Of a DNA stretch of 64,000 nucleotides, positions 15,298 through 25,086 are shown in pieces. This stretch comes from an uncultured Desulfobacterales bacterium. Lineage in GTDB: Bacteria; Desulfobacterota; Desulfobulbia; Desulfobulbales; Desulfocapsaceae. The stretch's first letter is position 1, and every line of letters begins with the position of its first letter. The notes beneath the pieces were generated by a model. The model worked only from the letters and a program-made list of their open reading frames with translations. It was not told where the DNA came from and did no database searches. The stretch lies in contig CALGIJ010000028.1 of NCBI GenBank assembly GCA_937915545.1, forward strand, positions 55,086 through 119,085, given 5' to 3'. A program made the position numbers and the translations under genes.

Positions 15298-16710
15298 CTA
15301 GCGGCGCTGCAGCAGGTTCCTGGCGGTGCTGATCTCGACGTAGGAGGCACCGAAGGTGGAGCCGAAATTCCCGGCCAGCACCGTCACCAGGCTGTCCTCA
15401 TCGAAGCGCCCTTCGGCGAGCAGCCGGGTCAGGGCGGTGTGCAGGAACTCGTGGGAGGTGACGTCGGGGGGCATGTAGGAGGCGTAGACGCCGTAGGAGA
15501 GCGCCAGCTCGCGCATGACCCGCTCGCTGTAGCACTGGGCGAAGATAGGGTTGTCGCCGCGGTAGGCGACGAGGCTCTGGATGGTGCGGCCGCTGATGGT
15601 ATCGGCAATAAGGGCGCTGGTCTTGAGGCGCAAGGAGGCCTTGACCGCCGCCTTGGCGAGGTAGCTGGTTACCGTCTTTTCCGCCTCGTAGGGCGAGTCG
15701 GTGAAGGTCGGCAGGCTCGACTCGATCTCGCGGGCGATGCGCGCCATCATCTGCACCGCCTCCAGCGGGTACCTGCCGTAGGCGGTCTCCCCGGAGAGCA
15801 TCACCGCGTCGGTGCGGTCGAGGCAGGCGTTGGCGACGTCGGAGACCTCGGCCCGCGTCGGGCGCGGCGAGGAGATCATCGACTGCAGCATCTGCGTGGC
15901 GATGATCACCGGCTTGCGCCGCTCGATGCACTTGCGCACCAGGCGCTTCTGGATGATGGGGATCTTCTCGGTGGGGATCTCGATGGCCAGGTCGCCGCGG
16001 GCCACCATCACCCCGTAGGCGTGGTCGAGGATCTCGTCGATATTGTCGACCCCCTGCTGATTCTCGATCTTGGCGATGATCTTGACCTTGCTGCCCTTGC
16101 GGTCGAGGATCTCCTGGATGGCGAGGACATCCTCCTTGTTGCGCACGAAGCTGTGGGCGATGAAGTCGATGTCGCGGTCGGCGGCGAACTCGACAAAGGC
16201 CCGGTCCTTGTCGGTCAGCGAGGGCAGGTTCTTGATCTTCACCGAGGGCAGGTTGATGCTCTTGCGCCCCTTGACGACTCCGTCATTCCTGACCTCGCAC
16301 ATTAGCCGATGCTCGTCCTTTTCGCGAACCTCGAGCTCGATGTCGCCATCGTCGATGAGGATCCTGTCACCCACCGACAGCTCGGCGACGAAGTTGTCAT
16401 AGGTGAGGCAGATGCTGCCCGGAACGCACTGGCCGTTTTTGTTGCCGACCACGCAGACCATGTCGCCGGTGCGCACCGGCAGATCTTCCCTGGCGGGGGT
16501 GGTGCGGATTTCCGGACCCTTGGTGTCGACGATGATGGCAATGCGCTCAGACACCTGGCGCACCTTGTCGATCACTTCCACCGCGTCGTCGATGCCCTGG
16601 TGGGCGGTGTTGAGGCGGACCACATCCATGCCCTCTTCGTGCATGCGGGTCAGGAAGGGTACGTCGCAGTTGTGGTTGGAGATGGTGGCGATGATCTTGG
16701 TCTTTTTCAT
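15298..16710 (-). CDS. pyk: Pyruvate kinase
   Basis: Converts phosphoenolpyruvate and ADP to pyruvate and ATP. The protein is 470 residues, the normal bacterial length. Motifs are IIVDTKGPEIRTT, KIIAKIENQQGVDNIDEI (catalytic Lys and metal-binding Glu), VMVARGDLAIEIP, IIATQMLQSM and PTRAEVSDVANACLDRTDAVMLSGETA. The potassium-site motif usually read as NFSHG is NTAHQ here, so the Ser ligand is replaced by Ala. The start at 16710 matches the conserved KIIATI beginning and has AGAGG upstream; the long frame extending to 16974 is antisense to the next gene's leader. It is divergent from the alpha-2-macroglobulin gene. Confidence 0.96.
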   Translation of the reverse strand: MKKTKIIATISNHNCDVPFLTRMHEEGMDVVRLNTAHQGIDDAVEVIDKVRQVSERIAIIVDTKGPEIRTTPAREDLPVRTGDMVCVVGNKNGQCVPGSICLTYDNFVAELSVGDRILIDDGDIELEVREKDEHRLMCEVRNDGVVKGRKSINLPSVKIKNLPSLTDKDRAFVEFAADRDIDFIAHSFVRNKEDVLAIQEILDRKGSKVKIIAKIENQQGVDNIDEILDHAYGVMVARGDLAIEIPTEKIPIIQKRLVRKCIERRKPVIIATQMLQSMISSPRPTRAEVSDVANACLDRTDAVMLSGETAYGRYPLEAVQMMARIAREIESSLPTFTDSPYEAEKTVTSYLAKAAVKASLRLKTSALIADTISGRTIQSLVAYRGDNPIFAQCYSERVMRELALSYGVYASYMPPDVTSHEFLHTALTRLLAEGRFDEDSLVTVLAGNFGSTFGASYVEISTARNLLQRR

Positions 16711-16955
16711 AACCTCTGGCTCTCTGGCGAAGGGAAGGGCGTGATTCTGGAGGGGTGTTGTGCAATGGTACGTTGCAGCGGGCGAAAATGCAAGGCCGCG
16801 CCTTGGCGGTGCGGCAGAAGCGAAGCCCGCGGCGGGCCAGCCTCGCCGGCAAAAGTAGTTGCAGCCCATGGGGTTCATGACGTAGGATGACCACATGTCG
16901 GGGCCGCGCCTTCGCCGCCCCGGCCCCCATGCCGAAGCAACGAGGAGGCCATGCC

Positions 16956-19900
16956 ATGCCGACCACGCCCCCATGCCGCCCGTGGCGGCGTCCCCTGTTC
17001 GCAGCCAGACCTTCCACCCTCCTCGGCCTGCTCCTCCTCGGCCTCCTCCTCGCCCTGCCCGGGCGAGACGTCCTCGCTGCCGACCCCGCCGGCCCGCTCC
17101 AGGTGCGGCGCATCACCCCCGCCGGCAGCGACGTCCCCGCGGGACGCCAGCTGGTGGTGGAGTTCGACCGGCCAATGGTGCCCCTGGGAGCTATGGAGCG
17201 CGACGCCGCCGAGCTGCCGATCATTATCGAACCTCCCCTCGCCTGCCAGTGGCGCTGGCTCGGCCCGGAGAGCCTGGCCTGCAACCTCGACGAAAAGGAC
17301 GCCCTGCGCCCGGCCACCCATTACCGTGTAACGATCACGCCCGGCCTCGCCGCCCTCGATGGGGCCACCATGGGCGGCCCGGTGCGCCACGAGTTCGCCA
17401 CCGTCCGGCCGCGCATCGGCGAAACCTGGTTCAAGACCTGGCTGTCGCCGCGCCTGCCGCAGACGGTGCTGCGCACCACCCTGGCCGTGCACCAGGAGAG
17501 CCTCGCCGCCCACCTCTTCTACCAGGCCGAGGGCCGGCGCATCGCCGCCCAGGTGCGGCCGGACCCGGACTACGCCACCGCCTCCACCGAGCCTCGGGTG
17601 TGGCTGGTCACCCCAACCAGCGAGCTGCCGGCTAAAGGCCCGGTCCGCCTGCAGATCGAGCCGGGCCTGCAGGCCTTGCAGGGCAGCCTGCCCGGCGGCG
17701 AGCGGCGCACCCTCGCCACTCTGCAGGCCATCCCCGAACCGCGCCTCCTCGGCCTGCGCTGCCAGACCCGCGACAACAAGGCCATCACCCATACCGTCGG
17801 CGGCGCGGCAAGCAGCCAGCCCTGCCTGCCGGCGGCGGGGGTGTCGCTGCTCTTCTCCGCCCCGGTGAAGGCGGACGAACTGCGCCACGGCCTGACCTTT
17901 ACCCCGGAGCTGCGCGCGGCCGACGGCGACCCCTGGGAGCAGGTCTACTCCTACTCGCAGCTCTACGAGCCCTACGACCGCAACAAACGCTACAGCGTCG
18001 ACCTGCCGGAACAGCTGCTCAAGCCGGCCACCGCCTACCGCCTGCGTCTTGCCGCCGGCAAGGTCAGCGACGAGTTCGGCCGCCCCCTCGCCGAAGCCGC
18101 CGAGCTGGGCTTTGCCATGGATCATCGCCTCCCCGACTACGCCTTGCAGAAGACCCTGCCGGTCCTCGAGAAGGGCCAGGACAGCGACCTCCACGTGTGG
18201 TCGGTCAACCTGCGCCAGCTGCCGCTGTCCTACGAGCGCCTCACCGCCGATGGCGGCAAGAGCGCGGGGACCGCGGTCATCACCCCGCAGGGGCCGCAGG
18301 ACACCTCCCTCTCCGTGCCGCTGACCCTGCGCAGCCTGCTGGGTGCCGACTCGGGGGTGATCCGCGGCGAGCTCGGCAGCGTCCCCGCAGTGGCCGGCAA
18401 GGGTGTCGAGGACGGCTGGTTCTTCGCCCAGATCACCCCCTTCCACGTCCACCTCAAGCTCGGCCATCACAACAGCCTGGCCTGGGTCACCGACATGGCC
18501 AGCGGCCTGCCGGTGCAGGGGGTCGAGGTGGCGATGGTCAAGAGCAACTTCCCCGAATTCACCGCCGCAGCGCCCCCTCTGGCGGGGGCGGTCACCGACG
18601 GCGAGGGCGTCGCCGTCCTCCCCGGTACCACCACCCTCGACCCGCGCCTGCTGCACGTCTACGTCGCCGACCGCAACGAGCAGGGCCTCTTCCTGCTCTG
18701 CCGCAATGGGGCGGACATGGCGGTGCTGCCCATCCGCTACGACTACCTGGCGGCGGCCGAGGGCGCCAACCGCCAGTATATCCCCGAGTGGCTGCGCCCG
18801 CTGCACGGCCATATCAAGGTGTGGGGGACCACCGCCCAGGGCATCTACCGGGCGGGGGACACCATGCAGTACAAGATCTATCTGCGCGACCAGGACAACC
18901 TCCGCCTCACCCCGCCGCCGGGGGCGAACGGCGCAACCGCCGGGCCAGATGGGTCCGCTCCGGCGCGCTATACACTCAAGGTCTTCGACCCTACCGGCAA
19001 GGTGGTGCACGAGGAGGCCGATATCGCCCTCTCCCCCTTCGGCGCCTTCCATGGCGAGGTGGCCCTGCCCGCCAGGGGTGCGGTCGGCTGGCACCGCTTC
19101 GTGGTCAGCGCCTCCTTCACCTCGGGGGAGTGGGAAGCGATGCGGGTGCTGGTCAGCGACTTCACTCCGGCCCCCTTCAAGGTGACCACCGACCTCAACG
19201 GCACGCGCTTCCGCCAGGGCGAAGAGGTGGAGGTCTCCACTTCGGCTGCCCTCCATGCCGGCGGCCCCTACGGCGGGGCCTCGGCCCGCACCACGGCCAC
19301 CGTCGAGGCCGCCCCCCTGGTCGCCGCCGACCCCGTTCTGCAGGGCTTTCGCTTCGACAGCCGCGACAGCAGCGAGGAGTACGCCAGGGAGGTCGAGGTG
19401 GTGGACGAGCACCAGGGCCAACTGGACGACCAGGGCCTGCTGCGGCATCGCTTCACCCTTGCCGACAGCGCCATCTTCCACGGGCGGCTGACCGTGGAGA
19501 GCGCCGTCCAGGACGACCGCGGCAAGAGCATCGCCCGGCGCGGCACCGTGCCCTATTTGGGCCGCGACCGCTATGTCGGCCTTCTCCAGGAAGACTGGAC
19601 GCTACGCGAGAACAGGGCGGCCGCGGTGGCCGTCCTCGTGGTCGACGAGGACGGGCGGGCGGTGGCCGGAGTGCCCTTCACCCTGTCCTGCGAGGAGCGG
19701 GTGACCTTCGCCGCCCGCGTCAAGGGCGCCGGCGACGGCTACCATCACCAATACCAGCACCGCTGGGAAAAGGTGGAGGAGCGGCAGGGCGTCTCGCTGG
19801 TGACGCCGGTGCAGCTCTCCTGCACGCCGAAAAAAGCGGGCCTCTTCCGTCTCTCGGCGGCCATCGCCGATAGCCGCGGCCGCCCCCATGTCAGCCGCGT

Positions 19901-22778
19901 CGAGCGCTGGGTGACCGGTGGCGGCGAAGTGGTGTGGGAAGCGCCCCCCGGCAACCTGCTCAGCGTCTACCCGGAGAAGACGAGCCACGCGGTGGGCGAG
20001 ACCGCCCGCTTTCTCGTGCAAAACCCCTTCCCGGGGGCGCGGGCGCTGATCACCGTCGAACGCTTCGGGGTCATCGACCGCTGGACCAAGGTCTTTTCGG
20101 GCAGCACCGAGATCGTCGAGGTCCCCATCCGCCCCGACCACCTCCCCGGCTTCTACCTCTCGGTGCTCCTCGCCAGCCCGCGGGTCGAGAAGGAGCCCGG
20201 CCCGCAGGGCGAGGATCTCGGCAAGCCGACCTATCGCCTCGGCTACGTCAAGGTGCCGGTGAAGGACCCCGGCAAGGAGCTGACGGTCAGCGTGACCCCG
20301 CGCCACAAGACCTACAAGCCCGGCGAAACGGCGCAGGTCGACCTGGCGGTGGCGCCGCGCCTGCCCTTCGACGGCCCCGCCCCGCCGCTCGAGCTGGCGG
20401 TGGCGGTGGTCGACGAGGCGGTCTTCGATCTGCTCAAGGATGGTCGCCGCCAATACGACCCCTACGACAACTTCTACCGCCTGGAGGAGCTCGACCTGAG
20501 CAACTACAACCTGCTCATGCAGCTGGTGGGCCGCGAGCACCTCGCCTTGAAGGGCGCGGCGGCGGCCGGCGACGGCGGCGACCTTGCGCTGCGCTCGCTG
20601 TTCAAGTATCTCGCCTACTGGAACCCGGCCCTGCCGGTCGACGGCAACGGCCGCGCCACCATCGCCGTGCCCCTGCCCGACAACCTCACCGCCTGGCGGG
20701 TCCTCGCCCTGGCGGTGTCTCCCGGCGACCGCATGGGCCTTGGCGAAGGCAAGTTCACCGTCAACCGGCTCACCGAGATCCGCCCGGTGCTGCCCAACCA
20801 GCTGCTCGCCGGCGACCGCTTCGCGGCAGGCTATACCCTGCTCAACCGCACCGAGCAAACGCGCACCCTGCGTTACACCTTTACCCCCACCGGGCCCTTG
20901 AACACCCTGGAGGCGGGTGCCGGGCCAGTGAGCGGCGACCTCACCCTGGCACCCTTCCAGCGCCAGGTGCTGCGCTTCCCCCTGACCACCGCCGGGGCCG
21001 GCGAGCTACGCCTCACCTTCACCGCCGGCGACGACCTCGACCGGGACGGCCTCGACAGCCGGCTGACCGTCTCCCCCGGGTCGCGGCCGACCGTCGCCGC
21101 GGTCTATGGCATTGTCGACGGAGGAGAGGCTGCCCAGCCGGTCGCCTTCCCCAAAGAGATGGGCGCCGAGGGCGGCCGGCTGCGGCTGTCGCTGTCGCCC
21201 ACCATCCTCGGTGGCCTCGGCGGCGCCTTCGCCTACCTCAGGGACTATCCCTACGGCTGCTGGGAGCAGAAGCTCAGCCGGGCCGTCATGGCCGCCCATT
21301 TCCCGGCCCTGGCCCCCTATGTGCAGGGCGAGTTCAGCTGGCCGGAGAGCGACGAGGTGGTCCGCCAGACCCTCGCCGAAGCGGCATCCTTCCAGGCCCC
21401 CAACGGCGGCATGGCCTACTTCCAGGCCAGCGACCAGCTGGTCTCCCCCTACCTCGGCGCCTTCACCCAGCTCGCCTTCAACCGCATGCGGCTGCAGGGC
21501 TTCCCGCCGCCGCCGCTGGTCGAGGAGCGGCTGCAGAACCACCTGCGCAACCTGCTGCGCCAGGACGCCCTGCCCGCCGCGTACGGCCGCTCCATGACCG
21601 CAACCGTGCGCGCGGTGGCGCTGGCCGCCCTGGCCGAAGCGGGCCGCATCAACGGCGCCGAGGTGGAGCGCTTCCATGACCAGCTGGAGTCGATGAGCCT
21701 CTTCGGCCGCGCCCTCTACCTGCGCGCCCTGCTCGCCGTCGGCGCTCCCGCCGAAATGTCGCGGCAGGTGCTGGACAGCATCCTCGCCCATGCCGAGCAG
21801 ACACCCGGCGGGGCGGTGTTCAACGAGACCCTCGACGCCCCCTTCGCCATGCTTCATAGCTCCAGGGTGCGCGACAATGCCGCCGTGCTCTCGACCCTGC
21901 TCGCCTGGCTGGACGCCAATCCCGGCGACGACTCGGTCGGCAGGCTGGCCCTGCGGGTCTGCACCGGCCTCGGCCTGGCCCGCCAGGAGAGCAGCCACTG
22001 GGCCTCCACCCAGGAGAACCTCTTCGTGGTCATGGCCATGGCCGAATACGCCCGCCTCTACGAGGCTGGCGAGCCGCGCCTGGCGGTGACGGCGGAGCTC
22101 GGCGGTGAACGCTTCGCCGCCGGAGAATTCACCACCTACAGCCAGCCAGCGCTGGTGGCGGAGCGGCCGGTCGCCGCCAGCGAGGCCGGCAGCAGCGCCC
22201 TGCTGCGCCTGGACAAGCAGGGCGAGGGCCGTCTCTACTATGGCGCCCGGCTCTCCTATTTCCCGGCCGGGCAGAGGAGCGACAGGGTCAACGCCGGCAT
22301 CGAGGTGTTCCGCGAATACAGCGTACTGCGCGACGGACAGCGGCAGCTGGTGGGTGACGACACGGTGCTCGCCACCGGTGAGGTGGTACGCGTCGACCTC
22401 TATGCCAGCCTGCCGGGGGAACGCTATTTCGTCGTCCTCGACGACCCCGTCCCCGGGGGGCTGGAGCCGGTTGATCGCGAACTCGCCACCACCTCGCTGC
22501 GTGAGGAGAACGACAGTGCCCCGCCCGGCTCCCTGCGCAATTCGGCGGCCTGGCGCGGTGGCCTCGGTGGCGGCTTCTACCACCGCGAGCTGCGCCACCA
22601 TGCCGCCCGCTTCTACGCCGAGCGGCTGCCGGCGGGACGCTACCACCTCCACTACTCTGCCCAGGCGGTCGCCCCCGGCCGCTTCCGCGTGCCGCCGCTC
22701 CATGCCGAGGAGATGTATTCCCCCGAGGTCTTTGGCGACTCGACGGGGACGACACTGACGGTAGAGGCGGCGCCGTAG
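16956..22778 (+). CDS. Bacterial alpha-2-macroglobulin family protein with thioester motif
   Basis: Periplasmic protease trap of 1,940 residues, typical of the large bacterial type. The N-terminal hydrophobic stretch (STLLGLLLLGLLLALPG) is a signal peptide; no lipobox Cys follows, so it is probably released rather than lipidated. Many macroglobulin-like beta domains follow. The thioester site is YGCWEQ with Cys1435, inside an alpha/alpha toroid domain (1410-1720), and the C-terminal receptor-like domain includes PGGLEPVDRELA. Start at 16956 rather than the out-of-frame ATG at 16951, with GAGGAGG 7 nt upstream. The PBP1C gene begins 7 nt after the stop, the standard pairing, and supports a role in protecting or repairing the envelope when a protease breaches it. 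Confidence 0.94.
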   Translation: MPTTPPCRPWRRPLFAARPSTLLGLLLLGLLLALPGRDVLAADPAGPLQVRRITPAGSDVPAGRQLVVEFDRPMVPLGAMERDAAELPIIIEPPLACQWRWLGPESLACNLDEKDALRPATHYRVTITPGLAALDGATMGGPVRHEFATVRPRIGETWFKTWLSPRLPQTVLRTTLAVHQESLAAHLFYQAEGRRIAAQVRPDPDYATASTEPRVWLVTPTSELPAKGPVRLQIEPGLQALQGSLPGGERRTLATLQAIPEPRLLGLRCQTRDNKAITHTVGGAASSQPCLPAAGVSLLFSAPVKADELRHGLTFTPELRAADGDPWEQVYSYSQLYEPYDRNKRYSVDLPEQLLKPATAYRLRLAAGKVSDEFGRPLAEAAELGFAMDHRLPDYALQKTLPVLEKGQDSDLHVWSVNLRQLPLSYERLTADGGKSAGTAVITPQGPQDTSLSVPLTLRSLLGADSGVIRGELGSVPAVAGKGVEDGWFFAQITPFHVHLKLGHHNSLAWVTDMASGLPVQGVEVAMVKSNFPEFTAAAPPLAGAVTDGEGVAVLPGTTTLDPRLLHVYVADRNEQGLFLLCRNGADMAVLPIRYDYLAAAEGANRQYIPEWLRPLHGHIKVWGTTAQGIYRAGDTMQYKIYLRDQDNLRLTPPPGANGATAGPDGSAPARYTLKVFDPTGKVVHEEADIALSPFGAFHGEVALPARGAVGWHRFVVSASFTSGEWEAMRVLVSDFTPAPFKVTTDLNGTRFRQGEEVEVSTSAALHAGGPYGGASARTTATVEAAPLVAADPVLQGFRFDSRDSSEEYAREVEVVDEHQGQLDDQGLLRHRFTLADSAIFHGRLTVESAVQDDRGKSIARRGTVPYLGRDRYVGLLQEDWTLRENRAAAVAVLVVDEDGRAVAGVPFTLSCEERVTFAARVKGAGDGYHHQYQHRWEKVEERQGVSLVTPVQLSCTPKKAGLFRLSAAIADSRGRPHVSRVERWVTGGGEVVWEAPPGNLLSVYPEKTSHAVGETARFLVQNPFPGARALITVERFGVIDRWTKVFSGSTEIVEVPIRPDHLPGFYLSVLLASPRVEKEPGPQGEDLGKPTYRLGYVKVPVKDPGKELTVSVTPRHKTYKPGETAQVDLAVAPRLPFDGPAPPLELAVAVVDEAVFDLLKDGRRQYDPYDNFYRLEELDLSNYNLLMQLVGREHLALKGAAAAGDGGDLALRSLFKYLAYWNPALPVDGNGRATIAVPLPDNLTAWRVLALAVSPGDRMGLGEGKFTVNRLTEIRPVLPNQLLAGDRFAAGYTLLNRTEQTRTLRYTFTPTGPLNTLEAGAGPVSGDLTLAPFQRQVLRFPLTTAGAGELRLTFTAGDDLDRDGLDSRLTVSPGSRPTVAAVYGIVDGGEAAQPVAFPKEMGAEGGRLRLSLSPTILGGLGGAFAYLRDYPYGCWEQKLSRAVMAAHFPALAPYVQGEFSWPESDEVVRQTLAEAASFQAPNGGMAYFQASDQLVSPYLGAFTQLAFNRMRLQGFPPPPLVEERLQNHLRNLLRQDALPAAYGRSMTATVRAVALAALAEAGRINGAEVERFHDQLESMSLFGRALYLRALLAVGAPAEMSRQVLDSILAHAEQTPGGAVFNETLDAPFAMLHSSRVRDNAAVLSTLLAWLDANPGDDSVGRLALRVCTGLGLARQESSHWASTQENLFVVMAMAEYARLYEAGEPRLAVTAELGGERFAAGEFTTYSQPALVAERPVAASEAGSSALLRLDKQGEGRLYYGARLSYFPAGQRSDRVNAGIEVFREYSVLRDGQRQLVGDDTVLATGEVVRVDLYASLPGERYFVVLDDPVPGGLEPVDRELATTSLREENDSAPPGSLRNSAAWRGGLGGGFYHRELRHHAARFYAERLPAGRYHLHYSAQAVAPGRFRVPPLHAEEMYSPEVFGDSTGTTLTVEAAP

Positions 22779-22785
22779 CGGGGCC

Positions 22786-25077
22786 ATGGCCACCGACCGC
22801 CCTCGACAGGCCGGGGAGGTCCCCGGCCGACCGCGGAAGGCCCTCGCCAGCGCCGCGTTGGTGGCCTTGCTGCTGGTGTCCGCCGCGCTGGCCCTGCTGC
22901 TGCGCGAGAGCGACCGCCAGCACCTGCCCCTGCCGTCCACCCTGCAGCCGCAGACGGCGGACGGCCAGCGACTCCGCTACCTCGACCGCCAGGGGGGGCC
23001 GCTCTCGGTGACCTTCGCCACCCCTTTGAACCTCCACGACCAGCTCCGCCTGCACGACATGCCGCCGCTGCTGCCGCAGGCCATGGTCGCCGCCGAAGAC
23101 CGCCGCTTCTACCGTCACCATGGCGTCGACTGGCTGGCGCGGGGCCATGCCGTGCTGCAGAATCTCCTTGCCCTGCGCCAGGTGCGCGGCGCCTCGACGA
23201 TCAGCGAGCAGGTGGTGCGCATCCTCCACCCGCGGCCGCGCACCCTGTGGTCGCGCTGGCTCGAGGGGCTGGAGGCCGCCGAGTTGGAGAGGCGCTTCAC
23301 CAAGAACGACATCCTCGAGTTCTACCTCAACCAGGTGCCCTATGAGCGCCGCCGGCGCGGCATCCTGCAGGCGGCGCAGCTCTACTTCGGCCGCGCCCCG
23401 TCAACGCTCCGCCCGGCAGAGATCCTCGCCCTGGCAGTGCTGGTGCGCGCCCCGGCTCTGCTGTCGCGGCCGCAGCGCGGCGACGAGCTTCAGCGGGCGG
23501 TGTGGCGCCTTGCCACCCGCCTCTCTTCCGCCACGGCAGACGAGGTGACGAAACGCCGCGATCTGCTTGTCACCCTGCCCCCGCCAGCGGCGCTGCACCT
23601 GCCGGTGGCCGCCGACCATTTTCTCCGTTACGTGCAGGGCCAGGAAATGGCCGGGGCCGATGCGGCGGTGGTTCGCACCACCCTTGACCCGGCCCTGCAG
23701 GCCAGGGTGCAGGAGCACCTCCAGCAGCACCTCGACACCCTGCGCCGCTTCGATGTCCACAACGGCGCCGCACTGGTGGTCGACCACCAGCGCGACGAGA
23801 TCCTCTGCTGGGTCTCGGCCGCACACCGCGAGGCAGAGCATCCATCGCAATGGCTCGACGGCGTTACCTCGCCACGCCAGCCGGGCTCGACCCTCAAGCC
23901 CTTCCTCTACGCCCTCGCCCTCGACAGCGGCTATACAGCTGCGACATTGCTCGAGGACGCCCCCCTCTCCGGCCAGGTCGGCGACGGCCTACACCCCTTT
24001 CGCAACTTCAGCCGCCGCCACTACGGCCCCCTGCGCCTGCGCCAGGCCCTCGGTAACTCCCTCAACGTCCCGGCCATCCTCGCCATCCGCCATACCGGAG
24101 TCGACAACTTTCTGCAGCGCCTCCACCAGGCGGGAATGAACAGCCTGCATTTCCCCGCCGAACACTACGGCGAGGGGCTGGCCCTGGGCAACGGCGAGGT
24201 AACCCTGCTCGAGCTGGTCGGCGGCTACGCGACACTGGCCCGGGGCGGCCTCTTCCGCCCGCTGCACGCGAGCGATAACGGCCCGACTAACGGCCGGGGG
24301 CGGCTGGCCGTCTTCAGTCCCGAGGCAGCCTCGCTGATCGCCGACATCCTCGCCGACCCCCAGGCGCGGCGGCTCGAGTTCGGCGACGGCAGCATCCTCC
24401 GCTTCCCGGTGGAGACGGCGGTCAAGACCGGCACCTCCAATGACCACCGCGACACCTGGGCCCTCGGCTTCGACTCACGCTATACCGCCGGGGTGTGGAT
24501 GGGCAACCTCGACGGACGCTCCACCCTCGGCCTGACCGGGGCGGGCGGCCCAGCCCTGATCCTGCGCGCCATCTTCGCCGAGCTGCAGCGCCAGGGCGAG
24601 CCACGGCCCTTATGGCGCAGCCCGCGCCTCGCCCGCCACCTCATCTGTCTGGAGAGCGGCGCCAAAGCCGGCGCTCATTGCCCCAGGGGGGAAGAGCTGT
24701 TCATGCCCGGCACCGCCCCCGAGGGGCCATGCCCGCTGGCCCACGAGACAGGATCGGCGACGCTGGCGACGGCGACAAGGGGAAAAAGCCAGGGCAACGA
24801 GCCGCAACTGCTGCAGCCCACCCCCCACCTGCTGCTGGCCATGGACCCGCATATCCCCGACCACCTCGAGGCCTACGCGCTGCGACTTTCCCCCGACCAG
24901 GGAGCAACCCACGGCGAGGTCGAGTGGCTGGTCGACAACCGGGTGGTGGGGATCAGCCCGCCCGGCGAGGACAGCTTCCTGTGGCATCTGTCCCCCGGCA
25001 ATCACCAGGCCATGGCCCGCGTACATCGCGGAAAGGACGTTCTGGAAAGCGCGGCGGTCGCCTTTACGGTGCGGTAG
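22786..25077 (+). CDS. pbpC: Penicillin-binding protein 1C (bifunctional peptidoglycan synthase)
   Basis: Inner-membrane enzyme of 763 residues. TM anchor about 20-39. The glycosyltransferase domain (GT51) has catalytic Glu104 in VAAEDRRFYRHHGVD, then RGASTISEQVVR and RRFTKNDILEFYLNQVPY. The transpeptidase domain has the active-site Ser368-x-x-Lys371 (PGSTLKPF), Ser425-Leu-Asn427 and Lys547-Thr-Gly549. The C-terminal 90 residues form the BiPBP_C beta domain characteristic of PBP1C. It follows the alpha-2-macroglobulin gene by 7 nt and converges with glutamate racemase, so three envelope genes cluster here. Confidence 0.96.
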   Translation: MATDRPRQAGEVPGRPRKALASAALVALLLVSAALALLLRESDRQHLPLPSTLQPQTADGQRLRYLDRQGGPLSVTFATPLNLHDQLRLHDMPPLLPQAMVAAEDRRFYRHHGVDWLARGHAVLQNLLALRQVRGASTISEQVVRILHPRPRTLWSRWLEGLEAAELERRFTKNDILEFYLNQVPYERRRRGILQAAQLYFGRAPSTLRPAEILALAVLVRAPALLSRPQRGDELQRAVWRLATRLSSATADEVTKRRDLLVTLPPPAALHLPVAADHFLRYVQGQEMAGADAAVVRTTLDPALQARVQEHLQQHLDTLRRFDVHNGAALVVDHQRDEILCWVSAAHREAEHPSQWLDGVTSPRQPGSTLKPFLYALALDSGYTAATLLEDAPLSGQVGDGLHPFRNFSRRHYGPLRLRQALGNSLNVPAILAIRHTGVDNFLQRLHQAGMNSLHFPAEHYGEGLALGNGEVTLLELVGGYATLARGGLFRPLHASDNGPTNGRGRLAVFSPEAASLIADILADPQARRLEFGDGSILRFPVETAVKTGTSNDHRDTWALGFDSRYTAGVWMGNLDGRSTLGLTGAGGPALILRAIFAELQRQGEPRPLWRSPRLARHLICLESGAKAGAHCPRGEELFMPGTAPEGPCPLAHETGSATLATATRGKSQGNEPQLLQPTPHLLLAMDPHIPDHLEAYALRLSPDQGATHGEVEWLVDNRVVGISPPGEDSFLWHLSPGNHQAMARVHRGKDVLESAAVAFTVR

Positions 25078-25086
25078 CGGCGGGGA

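Noticed and set aside
16875..19481. 868-residue minus-strand frame
   Set aside because: Antisense to the alpha-2-macroglobulin gene; no recognisable domain, no ribosome site. GC-rich codon bias keeps the complementary frame open.
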